A stretch of 64,000 nucleotides of DNA from Branchiostoma floridae (Eukaryota > Chordata > Leptocardii > Amphioxiformes > Branchiostomatidae), in the NCBI RefSeq assembly GCF_000003815.2, contig NC_049996.1, positions 7,387,332-7,451,331 of the forward strand. Direction: 5' to 3'. A program made the position numbers and the translations under genes. The notes beneath the pieces are model-generated. The model was not told the DNA's origin. It ran no database searches and saw only the letters and a program-made list of their open reading frames with translations. Shown in pieces: positions 10,172-21,730 of the stretch (position 1 is its first letter; every line of letters starts with the position of its first letter).

Positions 10172-11003
10172 CTGCCCCCCATAAAACAGGGAGCAATATT
10201 TAAGACCATATCTTTTAGTGTTGTATGTGATATGTATGGGATATACGATCGTGTGATAGCGTACTGTTTTGAATATGTCCTTTGACATGTTAGGCAGGGG
10301 TGTCTACAGGTCACATAGTTGCCTCTGTGTTATTGCAGCGTCTTTCGTCATTCGCTGTGCGCAATACTCCTCAGGGAAAAGATGCTCCCATCTTGAAAAT
10401 ATGAGTCCCACATTCGCCAACACTTGTGATTTCGACATGCCCTGCATTTGTGAAGGTGCAAGGGATTCAACAAAGGACTATGGAAAGTCTGAGGGTTTAA
10501 AACCATTCGGAGGTCACATAGCTGGGCAAATATCAGGTCTTCTGTGGCAGACACTATCAATTAAATGTCATGTATATCTTTGGATTTTATGTGGATTAAG
10601 TTGCGTATGAAGCCAACTGTCTGTTCTATTATAAGGTCCTAGATCCACTGTATACCCTAACCTATATAGTTAAAATTATTTGGATAACTGTCTGTTGTAC
10701 ATTCTTCTCTAATGTGGTAGCTACTTTGTATAGTCAATAGATGGAAATTTGAGCCTGTATCTATATCTAGAAGTGCCCCCACCGAGCCATGGACTTGGGA
10801 TATTTTTGGGGTGGTAGGGGCGGTCTTTTTTTTGTATCCTTCCACCATCCTTGTGAGGTCATGAGGCGAAATGACGAAAGATTCTTATTGGGTGTGATGG
10901 GAGAAGAATGTGATCCTCGTTAGCATTCCTACGAGGTGTTGGTTAATTGATTATGTGATAAGTTACTGGTTTGATACACACACATATGATTACAGGACCT
11001 CAC

Positions 11004-11028
11004 AGTAGGGGTCATGCATAACTGGCAC
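11004..11028 (-). CDS. Gene M, exon 3 (micro-exon)
   Basis: A 25-nt minus-strand exon reads VPVMHDPY and then one base. Its acceptor is preceded by a textbook branch-point string (ACTAAC) and ends CAATTCCTGAG. The donor is ACT|GTGAGG. It enters in phase 0 and leaves in phase 1, exactly what exons 2 and 4 need. The size makes it uncertain on its own; the phase bridge is the main support. Confidence 0.35.
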
Positions 11029-13090
11029 CTCAGGAATTGGGCAGGTCATCGTTAGTTATATACTATCTGCAGTTACGGTATAGCACTGTATATGAGGAAT
11101 CAGTCCACCCCCTTTCCACTAGAAGCTGTGACGACATAGTGATGGCTGATAGACCAAAGATTTGAGTGATTGCTCTATGAATTTCTTAGAAAACATCATT
11201 TTTTAATACATTTTGTGTGTATTGTTATCTTTAGTACTTTAATAGCTTGCATCATATTCCAATCATGAATTCAAAGGTTATAAATTCAATTTAGGTCACT
11301 GTACAGTTGTTGAGAAATCGTCCTGTAGTAGTGGAAAAGAAACCCTCCTTGAAGCTGAAACTCTTGGGATAAAGAGTAGATATTTATACCTATTCCTACA
11401 ATTTGCTTTAATAGCCAATAAAGTTTCTGAATAAAGTTGTTGTAGAGCAAGAAAGAGGGAGTAGATATTTCATAGCTTTTCAATGTAAAGTCGTAACAAG
11501 TAGTTTTTCATTTGGTGTAATTGGTGTTTTTCACACCCCTATGAATTGATGGTATCATCTCTCATCAGTGTACAAATTAACTGGTTTTGGAAAAACAGCA
11601 CACTGTATTATCCCTAATGGGAAGAGTTGTGAAGCTCCTTTGTTCTAAGAATTTGAATTTGAAGTGGGACGTTTTTCGCACAAAAACTCTTTTGAAGATA
11701 ATCACTATCTTAGCCTAATCCCAGCTTAGGATAATTTGTTGACCACCTAGTGTGATTACCAATCAGCAATTGTTTTGGTTAATCACCCAGAACTAATGGA
11801 AGCTTTTGGCAACAGCAAGTTCTTTAATGACCTTAATCTCAAAATTCTTTTGGAAATAATAGAGTAATGCCTTGGAGTAATGCATTAAAGAATCCGTGAA
11901 GAAAACAAAGGTTGTTTCACAACTCAGTGAAGCTGCTTTTGTGGAATTGCAATCTCCATGCATTCCCAAGGTTTCCTTGAACAGCCTAAGCCGTCATTTA
12001 GGCAATTAGTAGAAATTAACGAGTATACCGAAACAAGAACAATAAAGTCCATGGTCTAATAGCTTTTGTTACAAGGCCTTTAGTAATGCCTAGAAAGGGC
12101 TAAACACAAAGAATATAGTATACCAAACAAATTAACAATGAACTTCGTCCACCTGTATGCACTTCGCAATATTTCTTTTATGCAATTTACATGATTTATT
12201 TGCTTACAATATGCAGTATGGTTGCAAAAGAAAGGCAAAAACTTGTTGAAGCTTATGGATATCATCCATATAATCAAGTCAGTGTGGCCTAACATGGAAG
12301 AAGGGTTGACAAGAGGCACATGCCAGGGTGTCTGGATTAAAAGCTGCCATATGAAACATGTTATACATCTGACCATGTCTAGGGCAGGGCCAAGTATACA
12401 TTGATAGATATCTTACCATAAAGGTGTAGATCTTTTCAAAACAAAAGTTATCCTCTCACATTTGTGTCAGATATATGATGGTAAGATGTCCAACCAACAT
12501 TTTCTATATTCTTTTATGCTTAAAAATTAGCAACCATCAATCAAAACACTTGTCAGGGACTTGCATCTGGACTTCTGACTACTATAAAAACCTATAACAA
12601 TCTAATTTTGGTTTGTGAAATGAACCATATGATGAGACCCTCCCTTATCAGCAGCAGGTACCACCTGTGCATAAGCAGAATGCCTGACTGTCTGTGGCTG
12701 AGGGGGTCGAAAGGCCTTCACTGTTTTCCTTGGTGCCTGCGAACAGACAACCTTGTTCCAGAGCATTTCTTGCATTATTTTCTGACGCCCATAATATCGA
12801 GCATATGGCTGGATTAGCTGTGAAGCTTTGAACGGTGGTACAAATATTTTCGGCTTAACAGTGAGCCAAAAGTAACAAGTGTATTTTTAACAGCAGCTGC
12901 TTTTGTGGTAGCCTAATTCTTGCACAGGGCCCCCCCCCCCCCCCCAATCCTCTGAATGATGATGACGTAAGGATAAAAGTCCAAACTCTTCTGACCAATC
13001 CAGCAACAGTTCACACCATTTTGCCGATGGTCCCCTTTGACTTCGGTTGGCATTTTTAAACTCAGATATGGTTACAAGAGTTAGCCTCAC
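11029..13090 (-). other. Gene M intron 2 (putative)
   Basis: AT-rich sequence with no clear mobile element. It contains a C homopolymer at about 12930-12945. A possible 15-nt micro-exon before a GTAAGA donor at about 12414 was noted but not called. Confidence 0.3.
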
Positions 13091-13279
13091 CTCCGTGACC
13101 ATATTGTCAATGTAATCTATACTAATGCAGTGTTGAACAGATCTGTAGTAACTGTGGCAGTGACACTGACTGGCAGTTCCACAGACCTGACCCAGAATCC
13201 CTCTATTTGGTTCTCCTCTTACTAATCCTTGGAACAAGATGTCATCAGTAGTGACACAAATTAGTTTCATTAGGTACAG
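13091..13279 (-). CDS. Gene M, exon 2, unidentified protein
   Basis: A 189-nt minus-strand exon, phase 0 in and out. The acceptor ends ACAGACTTCCCCAG and the donor is a consensus GGAG|GTGAGG. It encodes 63 residues without a stop: LYLMKLICVTTDDILFQGLV, RGEPNRGILGQVCGTASQCH, CHSYYRSVQHCISIDYIDNM, VTE. It is rich in Cys and His (CHCHSYY). The open frame continues past the donor for some 60 codons, but the strong GTGAGG argues for splicing here. No family is recognised. Confidence 0.5.
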
Positions 13280-14069
13280 CTGGGGAAGTCTGTTGTAAGC
13301 TCAGAACGCTGGGCTGTAGTCAGACTTCTTCATTTTCAGGATCGTTTGCTGGTATTTAGAGAATAGGCTTTCCGAGGTGGCTCAAAGTATGCGAAGTACT
13401 AGTACTTTCTTTGTAAGGTATTCCTCTCAAAGCTCCTTGTTTTGAATTATAGGGATTTCCAAAGTTCTTTTAGTTCTTAGGTGTCTAGATCTGGAGAGTA
13501 GCAAAAATTTAGAATATCAGCTTCAGTGACAGGTTGATTTGTTGCCATATTTTTAAATGATGAATCTGAATTTTTGCAGCTCAGAACAGTTATTTGCCAA
13601 ATTTGTGCAATTAAATCCATTGCCATGTTAGAGCATTTTACATTATGTCTATGTATTTGGTTAAGTCAATTTGGTAGGTAAAGAATGTTAAGTTCCCCTG
13701 TGGACACTGCCCCCCCCCCCTTTTCCTTTGGATGCTACCTCTGAGGGACTGAACATTTGATGGACCGACCATTCAACAAATTTCACATAGTTTTGTGTAT
13801 TTTTTTGTTGTCACATTATACTTTTACATTGGAAATTTCAATTATAGAACCAAGGGTCACACAATTCTGATTTAGGTCACGCAACAGTCACCTGGGTCTT
13901 TGTGGCTAGTACAGGGGGGGGGGGAGCTTAAGCAATTCCTGAGTTATTTACTGGAAAACAAGTCTTTCCTTTCCACACAGTTGAGTGATGGAATTTGTTC
14001 TAGGCTATTTTATTCTCTAGAGGAGTAATTAGGCAGCCAAGGTCTTTAAAAACGGTTCCAAGTTTTCAC

Positions 14070-14153
14070 AGCCTGGGGCAATAGAGAAGACGAAAGTAAT
14101 AAGTCATATGTTAGACTGATGTTAGTGGACAGGTGAGTTTTGTGTGGGTAGTA
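14070..14153 (-). CDS. Gene M, exon 1 of those visible, unidentified protein
   Basis: An 84-nt minus-strand exon, phase 0 in and out. Its acceptor is very strong (GCACACTTCCTCCTCTTCAG). The donor (GGCT|GTGAAA) is weak. It reads YYPHKTHLSTNISLTYDLLL then SSSLLPQA. The start of the gene must lie upstream (higher coordinates) but I could not place it. Confidence 0.4.
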
Positions 14154-14589
14154 CTGAAGAGGAGGAAGTGTGCCCTTTTGTTTGTTACTTTGTAATTGTC
14201 AATTCCTTTAACATTCCTCATCAAGTTGTACCAGCAGAACTGCAGCCAAACATATACCATCATGTATGTTTGCTTTTGGATAGGCCATTTTGTCTTTGAA
14301 TGGTCTGTCACAAAGCAACTCTTTGAACCCTTTTGTGAGAAACAGTTTGTGTTATTCTTATTAAACAGCTCGGTGGTAGCTTTGTTTGAATTTGTCATTT
14401 CTAAACAAAGTTTCCAAATGAATAACAAATAAATACAGTAGGTATTTGGGTTACATAATAGGTCATAAAAATATCTACAGAAAATAAATGAAGAAGTGAC
14501 AAAAGAACTTTAAGAAGATAATTGCTTTGTAAAGAGCCCTTGATTTGCATCCCAGCATCATTCCATTACCAAAGGGATCCACAAAGTAT

Positions 14590-15005
14590 TGTGGTAACAC
14601 TAACAGGTCACAGGTGATGGTGAGAGGTCTGACTGGACATTGTGGTGCCATGGTCTGCAAAGCACAGGGGGGGCACAGTCAAAAGAAACCAAATTCCAAG
14701 TACATTATTCCTTATTCCAGACCTCAGAAAATTCCTGAAAGTGTTGTGGTAACAGGTCACAGGTGATGGTGAGAGGTCGGATGGACAACAGGATATGACT
14801 GGACACTGCAGTATCATGGTCTGCAAACCACAGCAAGAAAACAAGCAGAAGATGCCACATTCCAAGTATTCCTTTTGCCACACCCCAGAAAATTCCAGAT
14901 TGTGCTGTGGTCATAACAAACAGGTCACAGGTGTGGCAGTCAAAGGTGTGATGGACAGCAGGATATGACTGGTCAGTCTGGTGCCATGGTCTGCACAGCA
15001 CCCTT
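14590..15005 (+). repeat. Minisatellite, about 3 copies of a ~160-bp unit
   Basis: Three units start near 14590, 14747 and 14920. Each carries AACAGGTCACAGGTG, a GACTGG... block and GCCATGGTCTGCA (the middle copy has ATCATGGTCTGCA). Copies have diverged by point changes and small indels. Three long but meaningless frames on the minus strand result from the repeat lacking stops. Confidence 0.7.
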
Positions 15006-15929
15006 GGTCAGTGGTATTTGTCCTAACAGGACATACAGTAGCCTGAATGCCAGACTTGTTAGTGGGCTTACAACTGATAAGAAAGAGCTAAACCTATCCC
15101 AGATGACCTCAAGGCCTAGACTAGCAGCACTCTTCAAGCAGATGTGGAGGGGAAAGATTGAAACATTTTTTTGCTGACAGAGTAGCCTACCATCAGCAAA
15201 AAATGGAATAGTTAGAATTAGCCTTATCAATTCTATGGTATTTTTGTAAAAAGAGTCTAGACCAAAGTTGTCAAGATGGAAATAAACTAATTGCACATAT
15301 GCACATTTACATGGAAGATTCTTGTTTCTATGGCAACAAGAGAACAAAGGGATGAAATGGAGGAGGCAAGATGGATGGAAGAATCATGTCAGAAATGTCT
15401 CACAGCTGAACTAGAACGAGACCTATATGCCTAAAAGATACGAACTATGTAACATGTTAAAGTAAGGACAAGGTCAAATTTTGTAGCATCCTTTTATAAC
15501 TAGAATTCCTGAATGTAACTTGGTGATGGCTAAGTTGGAATTTCTACGAATACAGATGAACTTGAATGTTGATGCCCAACACCCCCACCCCTAAAGGACT
15601 TAGTTGAAAGTTCATTTGTATTGGTAGAAAATATCCTAAATATTCTGAAGTTGAACTGTACTTTTCAACATAAGTTATAACAGGCAGACTTTGCTTCACA
15701 AAAAAGGTTGCTATAGGATTGCAGTCACCTAGGTACCAGACAAGGCACTCTGGGAATGGACAAATCCACTCCACAGACAATAGAACAATCCATCTGGCTC
15801 CATTTTACAGATGTCTGACTTTCTGATGGATCCCTCCCGTAAGTGTTTATTCATTGACATACATATATTTCTGCTGTCACTGGGAAGAAAGGTGTTGACT
15901 CTGTACTGCCATTGTTGATAGATCAGCAT

Positions 15930-16090
15930 AAAAAAGGTTCTGGGTTTGAATCCCTGGCAGACCCCAATGTTGTGCCTTTTTTAAAGGCACTTAGCACCTA
16001 TTTCCTCGCTCAACTGAGGATAATTGAAATTGAGCAACTAGCTTTGGTTAGGGATATCATCTCTGATAAGTCTGTGTAACACAGACTCTG
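15930..16090 (+). mobile_element. 5'-truncated tRNA-derived SINE
   Basis: Contains a B-box-like GGTTCTGGGTTTGAATCCC (15936-15954), followed by the TTGTGCC...AAAGGCACTTAGCAC and CTCAACTGAGG signatures shared with copies near 50410 and 63640. The A-box part is missing or decayed. Confidence 0.5.
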
Positions 16091-17195
16091 CTGTCCAGGG
16101 TCGTAACTAGCCGGCGGATTTTGGGCGGGCTTCTATAAGCAAGATTTAATCAGGCTAATCTCTGATGGAGTCCGAAATGATCACTAATGGAATCATATCA
16201 ACAAGATTGTGTGTTGCAGTCCTTCTGCACATTTGAGCTGTGAAATGTCCAATCAGAGGTGTTGATATGACATCTCAACATCTCTTTCAAGTCTTTCAAC
16301 CCTGCCCTGATCCGTCTCACAGGTGGCCAGCGGAAACAGGGGTGTTCAAACAACAAACCTCCTGTCCAGTCTGTCAGGACAGTCTGTCAGAATCAATATA
16401 CTCCTGTCTGCTGGGCAGGACATGGTGTAGGTGCCTCCGAGATGATTATTGTGACTGATGTAAACAATCTCTACTTTTCTACAAACCAACGTCTAACTGA
16501 AATTAAGCAACACCTTCAAGTTCAAGCACAATGAGGAAATGTCTGAAATGCTCTACATGATTGGATACAGTTGGAAACTTAACAACCATACAAAACAAGA
16601 TTGGCACAACACATTTGACTCTTGAAAATTAGTTGACCCAGAAAAGAAATCAAAGATCTAATACCACCATGCAGTATTTAGAGTTTCAATGAATTTCTTT
16701 TTTTAATTGTTATTTTGAATTTCTCATTTTCTGGCTACTTCTGTCTAAGTAGGACCAACTTTGGATTATGGCCAAGCCAACCTTCCCATCCTACTAGTCT
16801 CCAACCTCACTGCCTCACATCCTGTCACTTGACATTGTTCAAATAACTATGGACACACATCAGGACAAACAAACACACAGACTGATTTTTATGGCGATAT
16901 TGAAAGTCTTCAGTATGACATTTGTGCTCAGTGAACCGTGCCAACAACTTGCCTTGTAATTTTCCTTGCTGCTTCTCAGGGATATCTCCCAAGATGTTGA
17001 TATCTTGATTCTAATGGATTAGCCACTTTGGATGAAGGTTTAGAAGGAATTTGCAGTACTTCCTTTGGAATGTTCATAGTCTAGACTTAAGTCCATGAAA
17101 GTCTTGTTCTGTCCTTAAGACGTTGGTGTAGGTAAATTGTATCAACCCACTTCTTCCTTGTCACCTCTAACATTCAAGTTCCATGTCATGCTTTA
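16091..17195. other. Intergenic or intronic, nothing confident
   Basis: The CAGGGTCGTAACTAGCCGGC string at 16097 resembles a transposon end, but no partner terminus was found. A plus-strand frame at 16240-16458 with CPVCQ...CRC has no splice or start support. Confidence 0.3.
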
Positions 17196-17399
17196 TACTG
17201 TAAATTCATTTACTGTCACTGCGTTTTTATTTCATGCTAGGAGGGAAAAGGTTTTTGCAGTGTAGTAAACTCTCAGTAGAACAATTCTTTATTACGGTAG
17301 ACTAGTCATAGAAGAGAGACATCCACTGTGTCAAGAATTTGTGATGGAGATATCTCTGCAAAAATTAAGACCACTGCAAAAGTTTAGAGATTTACAGTA
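17196..17399 (+). mobile_element. MITE family T, copy 3
   Basis: Starts TACTGTAAATTCATTTACTG and ends AAGTTTAGAGATTTACAGTA, with the family's ATTAAGACCACTGCAAAAGT near the right end. TA at each terminus would be the target duplication. Confidence 0.6.
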
Positions 17400-18189
17400 T
17401 TCCAGCCCAGACAATGTCCTATTAACATTCTGTACTGCTGCCAAGTTCCTGGTTGAAATCATCATCAACAGAGTGATGAAACAATGTCGGCCCATCACTC
17501 AAACGTTCCTACTTGTTGTTGTTGGATTGGACGTTATTTCTTAAAGCCGCAACAAGCATGCCTTGAGCTATGAACGTCTTGGACGTCGACTTCCTTAAAG
17601 ATTATAATGTCTGCCTTTTGAAGTTAGCATCTGTCTGGAATGTCTGAATCTGCTCACAGTTGTTTCTGTAAGGAAATTGCTGTTTATGAAAGGAATCTCA
17701 TATACATAATGGAGGAAATTCTCCTTGTACAATGGCAAGGGTCAGTTCCTGTACATGTAACATACCAGTTTACAAGCTGTGTAACTGTAAGACTACACTG
17801 AGAGATTTAATCTACTCACAGATGATGAACCCCTACTTCTTGTAATAAGTGTAGTCTACAACCCACAAGACCGTCACCTCGTCACCCCAAGTGTGACTTA
17901 TATCTTGACAAATTGTACATTTTCGGCATCAGCCCAAGTTCTAGTTTACTTTTAGAGATATGTAAAATCCCTTAAGGCTGTTTGAAGAGATTTGTGTATA
18001 CCTGCTTAAGGTTTATCATATACAAAGGCCTCGTAGTAAGGAAAAACATTCATAACTCAAATACCATAAAAGTTTGTGGGTTTGAGCTTGTTTCCTTTTG
18101 TGAATTCCATAAATTTTGGTCTAGGTTCTGAGGCATGATTTATTTCTGGACATTATGTCAGTTTTCCTTTCATTTCACTGTATGTAGAT

Positions 18190-18450
18190 ACAGTGTTCCG
18201 TTGTGTTGGCTTAGGGTGTTTGGCCCACAACCTAGAAGTCCTGGGTCCGAATCCCCTGACATGCCACTAATATTGTGTTCTTGGAAAAGGCACTTAACAA
18301 GATTTTCCTCAATCCAACCAGTTTTAATATGGGTACCTGGCATTTGTTGGGTAGGTAAAGGCAGTGGAAGGAGAGAGATGGGCTCTACCTTTCAATACCT
18401 TTACCTAGACTCAATGGATAACAGCCCACTGCCTTCTTTAGAAAGATTTT
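18190..18450 (+). mobile_element. tRNA-derived SINE, second family, copy 1
   Basis: The B-box-like CCTGGGTCCGAATCCCC (18240-18256) is followed by TTGTGTTCTTGGAAAAGGCA, GGAGAGAGATGGGCTCTACC and a final GATAACAGCCCACTGCC segment. The same order of blocks occurs at 38525-38785, so they are one family. Confidence 0.65.
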
Positions 18451-18818
18451 GAACTTGAAAATTTGGAAAAGTGCCAACGCACTAACTTGAACTTCATGCC
18501 ACTGGAAGAATTTAATTTGTAACACATCCTTCGCCAGCTTAGCATGTCACGATACCTGGAGTCCTTTGTGTAAAACATTCCTATATTTTTGGCCCTTTTG
18601 CGGAATTTTCCCAGCTTAAGAGTTTGGTGTGACGCCATGGTGGGGAGGTACATGTAGGTGGTCCTCACAATTGGGACATGACACCTGGCAAACATGTTTC
18701 TGGGCTTAGCTCCTGTAGAATGGACAGAAACTTTCAGAAGTATTGACTGACTTACCAAAGATTTCCTGTTATTTCGGCAGTTGGTCTTTAAGATTTGTCT
18801 CTTTGTCTTTCTACTCAG

Positions 18819-18866
18819 ACATACGCAGACTGGGAAGAATTAGAACAGTGTTGAAACACCTGTGTA
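18819..18866 (+). CDS. Candidate exon, unassigned
   Basis: A superb acceptor (CTCTTTGTCTTTCTACTCAG) opens at 18819. Two frames are open: one reads TYADWEELEQC then stops; the other (phase 1 in) reads IRRLGRIRTVLKHL up to a weak GTGTAT donor near 18866. The acceptor is much better evidence than the donor. It could belong with the plus-strand exon at 21639, since phase 2 out would match phase 2 in. No family is recognised. Confidence 0.3.
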
Positions 18867-19591
18867 TTGTCAAACTTCAAAAAAACAACACTGCTTGACA
18901 GACACTTGGCTAAAGTATATCAGACCTATTAGTGGAAATTTGGCAATGAAAATCATCATTGTTCAACTTCACGACAATAAGATTAAGGCCCAATGGGTAC
19001 GGGTATGGGGTGTTGGAAGTAAGATGTCAAAGTTAAGGTGTGTCGGAACAAATGTGTGTTGGAACTAGGGGCATGCAAACATAGCTGTGTTGTATCTCGA
19101 AGAAGAAGCTATTGGAAAAAAGTGCTTTGCACATCAAAGGGTGAGATCTACATCCCAAAAACCAGGAAAGAATTCCACCCAGTTCGGCAAGCACGAAAAA
19201 ACTGTTCACAAAGTTTTGTCCATTAGCACTGTTGGTCTCCTTTGCAGGTACATTTGGAGGGATATGAAATTATGTCAGTTTATAGGATACTGTAGTTACT
19301 AAAGCTGACATTTTGCCAGCAACTGTTGTGTGCAGCTTTCCTGTTTTCCTGGTATTTTGAAAGTTTTCCTGGTATGTTGAAAGCTTTGTTGCCTCTTATT
19401 TTATCTCCATGATGTAACACTTCAAACATGTAACAGGTGGGTGGGTGGTGTCATTTGGGATGAGGGTCAAATTTACAGTGTGCTCTCTACTGTGTGTGTG
19501 GGTAAAGCATGAGAAAATACACAAAAATGTGAAGTGCAACAAATGTTCGGGACTATTTTTATCATTCAAGGATTTAGGGGAGGTGTGGTAA

Positions 19592-19805
19592 AGGCGCGGT
19601 CACATAGTTGCTGCGATCGTCCTACGATCGCTAACTAGGGGCATTTTTTTAGGACAGCCTTGCATGTGCCCTACAATGTTCAGCTGTCTTGCTGCACAAA
19701 ACGCTCTCTTGGATCCTTGTGAGCGGTTGGCTCTGTCACTGCCTGCTTAAAAATCCTATTATCAAAATCCTACGATGATCGAACAACCTACATGTGACTG
19801 CGCCC
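19592..19805. mobile_element. PIF/Harbinger-like MITE, TAA target duplication
   Basis: The ends AGGCGCGGTCACATAGTTG and the complement of CTACATGTGACTGCGCCC are flanked by TAA (19589-19591, 19806-19808). Inner palindromes around CGATCG extend the inverted symmetry. At 214 bp with no coding capacity, it fits a Harbinger-type MITE by target and end sequence. Confidence 0.7.
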
Positions 19806-20406
19806 TAAGCACAGCCTCCGTGTTTGGATGACTACCAAAAAATGACAAAGTAACCAATCAGCACGCCCCTTTTTTGGACTTTATTTCTTCTACATGGAAG
19901 TCTGACATTTTGTGTATTTTCACTGGCAACCATAACAGTGTAAAATGACTCATTATTCCCTGTTACCAACATTTATGTCTTCCTTTGGCAGCCCCCACAT
20001 ATATCAAGATAAGATTATGTGTCCTGTTCTTGTAAGGCCACAGCAAGCAAAAGTTATGGATGACATCCGCATGCATCAATTTTCCACTGGTATGGAAAAA
20101 GAAGAAGAAATTTTCAGTTCCCTCAGGTAATTGTCAATATGACAAGACAGCTACAGAAATGGAAGATATCTTGTACGATAGTCTTGAGTGCACTTGAACT
20201 ACTAGTAAAAGTGTCACTAGTAGTTTAATGATACCAGTTGACCACACTATTGTCAAATTCCTGAATACAGGAATGAAGGTTTGTTGGTTGCAGTACCTCA
20301 ATGTTATCGCTTCAATTCTTGTTACAACATTTACGACCTCTACATTGCAAATTTAGGCATCTTTTTTTCATTACCATCTTGTTTCTGTTTGTGCTCTTGC
20401 AAAAGA

Positions 20407-20451
20407 CTTGGAATCTGTGGAGGATGTCATCCATAAAATTTCCTTGGTGTG
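20407..20451 (+). CDS. Candidate exon, unassigned
   Basis: After the acceptor TGTGCTCTTGCAAAAG, one frame (phase 1 in) reads LESVEDVIHKISLV and then hits TGA at the exon edge. Another frame (phase 0) reads TWNLWRMSSIKFPWCE up to a consensus GTAAGT at about 20451. The first is more protein-like, the second has the better donor. Real exon status is doubtful. Confidence 0.2.
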
Positions 20452-21152
20452 AAGTAAGTAAGCTGTGAGTCAGCATTGAGAGGACACCCACCTCTGAGTC
20501 ATGACTCCTGACCTACAGAAGAACTGCATCTGTCACCACTCTCTTAATAGACTCCCTGGAGTGTCTTAAGGAAATTAAGGTGCTCAGATCTTAAACGACA
20601 TTTGGAAATACCTCCTTCCTCGTTCTTTCATCTAAGATCAAGAACAAAGTGACCAATAGCAGAACACCAGGGTTGCCATGGAAACCTGGAGAGTGGCCAA
20701 GTTGTGGGTTGACCTTTGCTGGAGTTGACCCAGATGTTGGGTAGGGATCATTAAGGGGTTGGTCTGACATTTGGAAATGTTCCATGTGTTATGGTAGGTA
20801 CAAGCGGGTGTTGTATGTGGGCTAATTGCTGAGAATGTTCAGCTGTAGGTTGTTCAGGTAAAGGACACCTACTTTAGGGTGGGGTGGGGTGTTATGGTAT
20901 GGGGGGTGCTAGGGAAGTGAGGTTGATTATAGTGCTGCCTACCTACATGTACCTCATGTCTTCTTCAATTCTTACACACTGAAATTTGTCATATAAAGTG
21001 ATGAGAAGGACAAGGCAAAATTATATTCAACTTGATTTGGAAGGCCACTGTTCAACTTGTTATTTTACGCTTTCATAAACTGTAGTATACAGGTTGAAGA
21101 GGATATGGGGACAGACAGCTGCAGGTAGCAATATTTGTCCGTCTTCAATTTA

Positions 21153-21521
21153 GGCACGATCTAGACACGGGTTTTCCCGATATCGGTAAGCCAACAACCT
21201 CTTGCCGACAGCTTATTTTCAGCGTCTAGATGGAACTGCAATATTGCCATAAAGATATCGGGAAAATTTCTCCCGAAAGGTCCGGACCATTCGTACTATA
21301 GCTTAGCAGGGGTCCCCGATAGTTTAGCAGGGGTCCCCGACAACTTCCGCGTGCGTGTAGATGTGTCCCGACTTCGGGAAGGCTCATTAGCATACAACGC
21401 GGGCTCATTAGGCTATATAGCTGTTTATGACTGCAAGCGCCACGGGTGTCCCGCAGCTAACGTTCCAGATCCCTCCCGACACATCCACAGATATCGGTAA
21501 AAACTGTGTATAGATTGGGCC
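21153..21521. mobile_element. PIF/Harbinger-like element, TTA target duplication
   Basis: The left end GGCACGATCTAGACACGG pairs with the complement of the right end TGTGTATAGATTGGGCC, and TTA flanks both (21150-21152, 21522-21524). GATATCGG motifs recur inside each end. The interior carries a tandem pair of TTAGCAGGGGTCCCCGA (about 21302 and 21321). At 369 bp it has no transposase. Confidence 0.7.
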
Positions 21522-21638
21522 TTAGTTCAAAAGCAAACTTCTATCCTGGATCAGTGGATTGGGTCCTCAGTATACACTTGCTGTTTCCTTCAATACCATG
21601 AAGTTGTCCTAGTACCTGGCCTCTTGCTTCTCTGTCAG

Positions 21639-21703
21639 CTTATGTATGGAATGTGAAATTGTTACCAAATACCAGACCAAGCATACACAACAGGGTCATG
21701 CAG
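21639..21703 (+). CDS. Candidate exon, unassigned
   Basis: A near-ideal acceptor (CCTCTTGCTTCTCTGTCAG) and a fair donor (CATGCAG|GTGTAG) bound 65 nt. Two frames are open and both look protein-like: LCMECEIVTKYQTKHTQQGH (phase 2 in, 1 out) and YVWNVKLLPNTRPSIHNRVM (phase 1 in, 0 out). A G/C-rich transposon begins only about 27 nt after the donor. No family is recognised. Confidence 0.35.
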
Positions 21704-21730
21704 GTGTAGGTAACAGTATGATAGGAAGTG

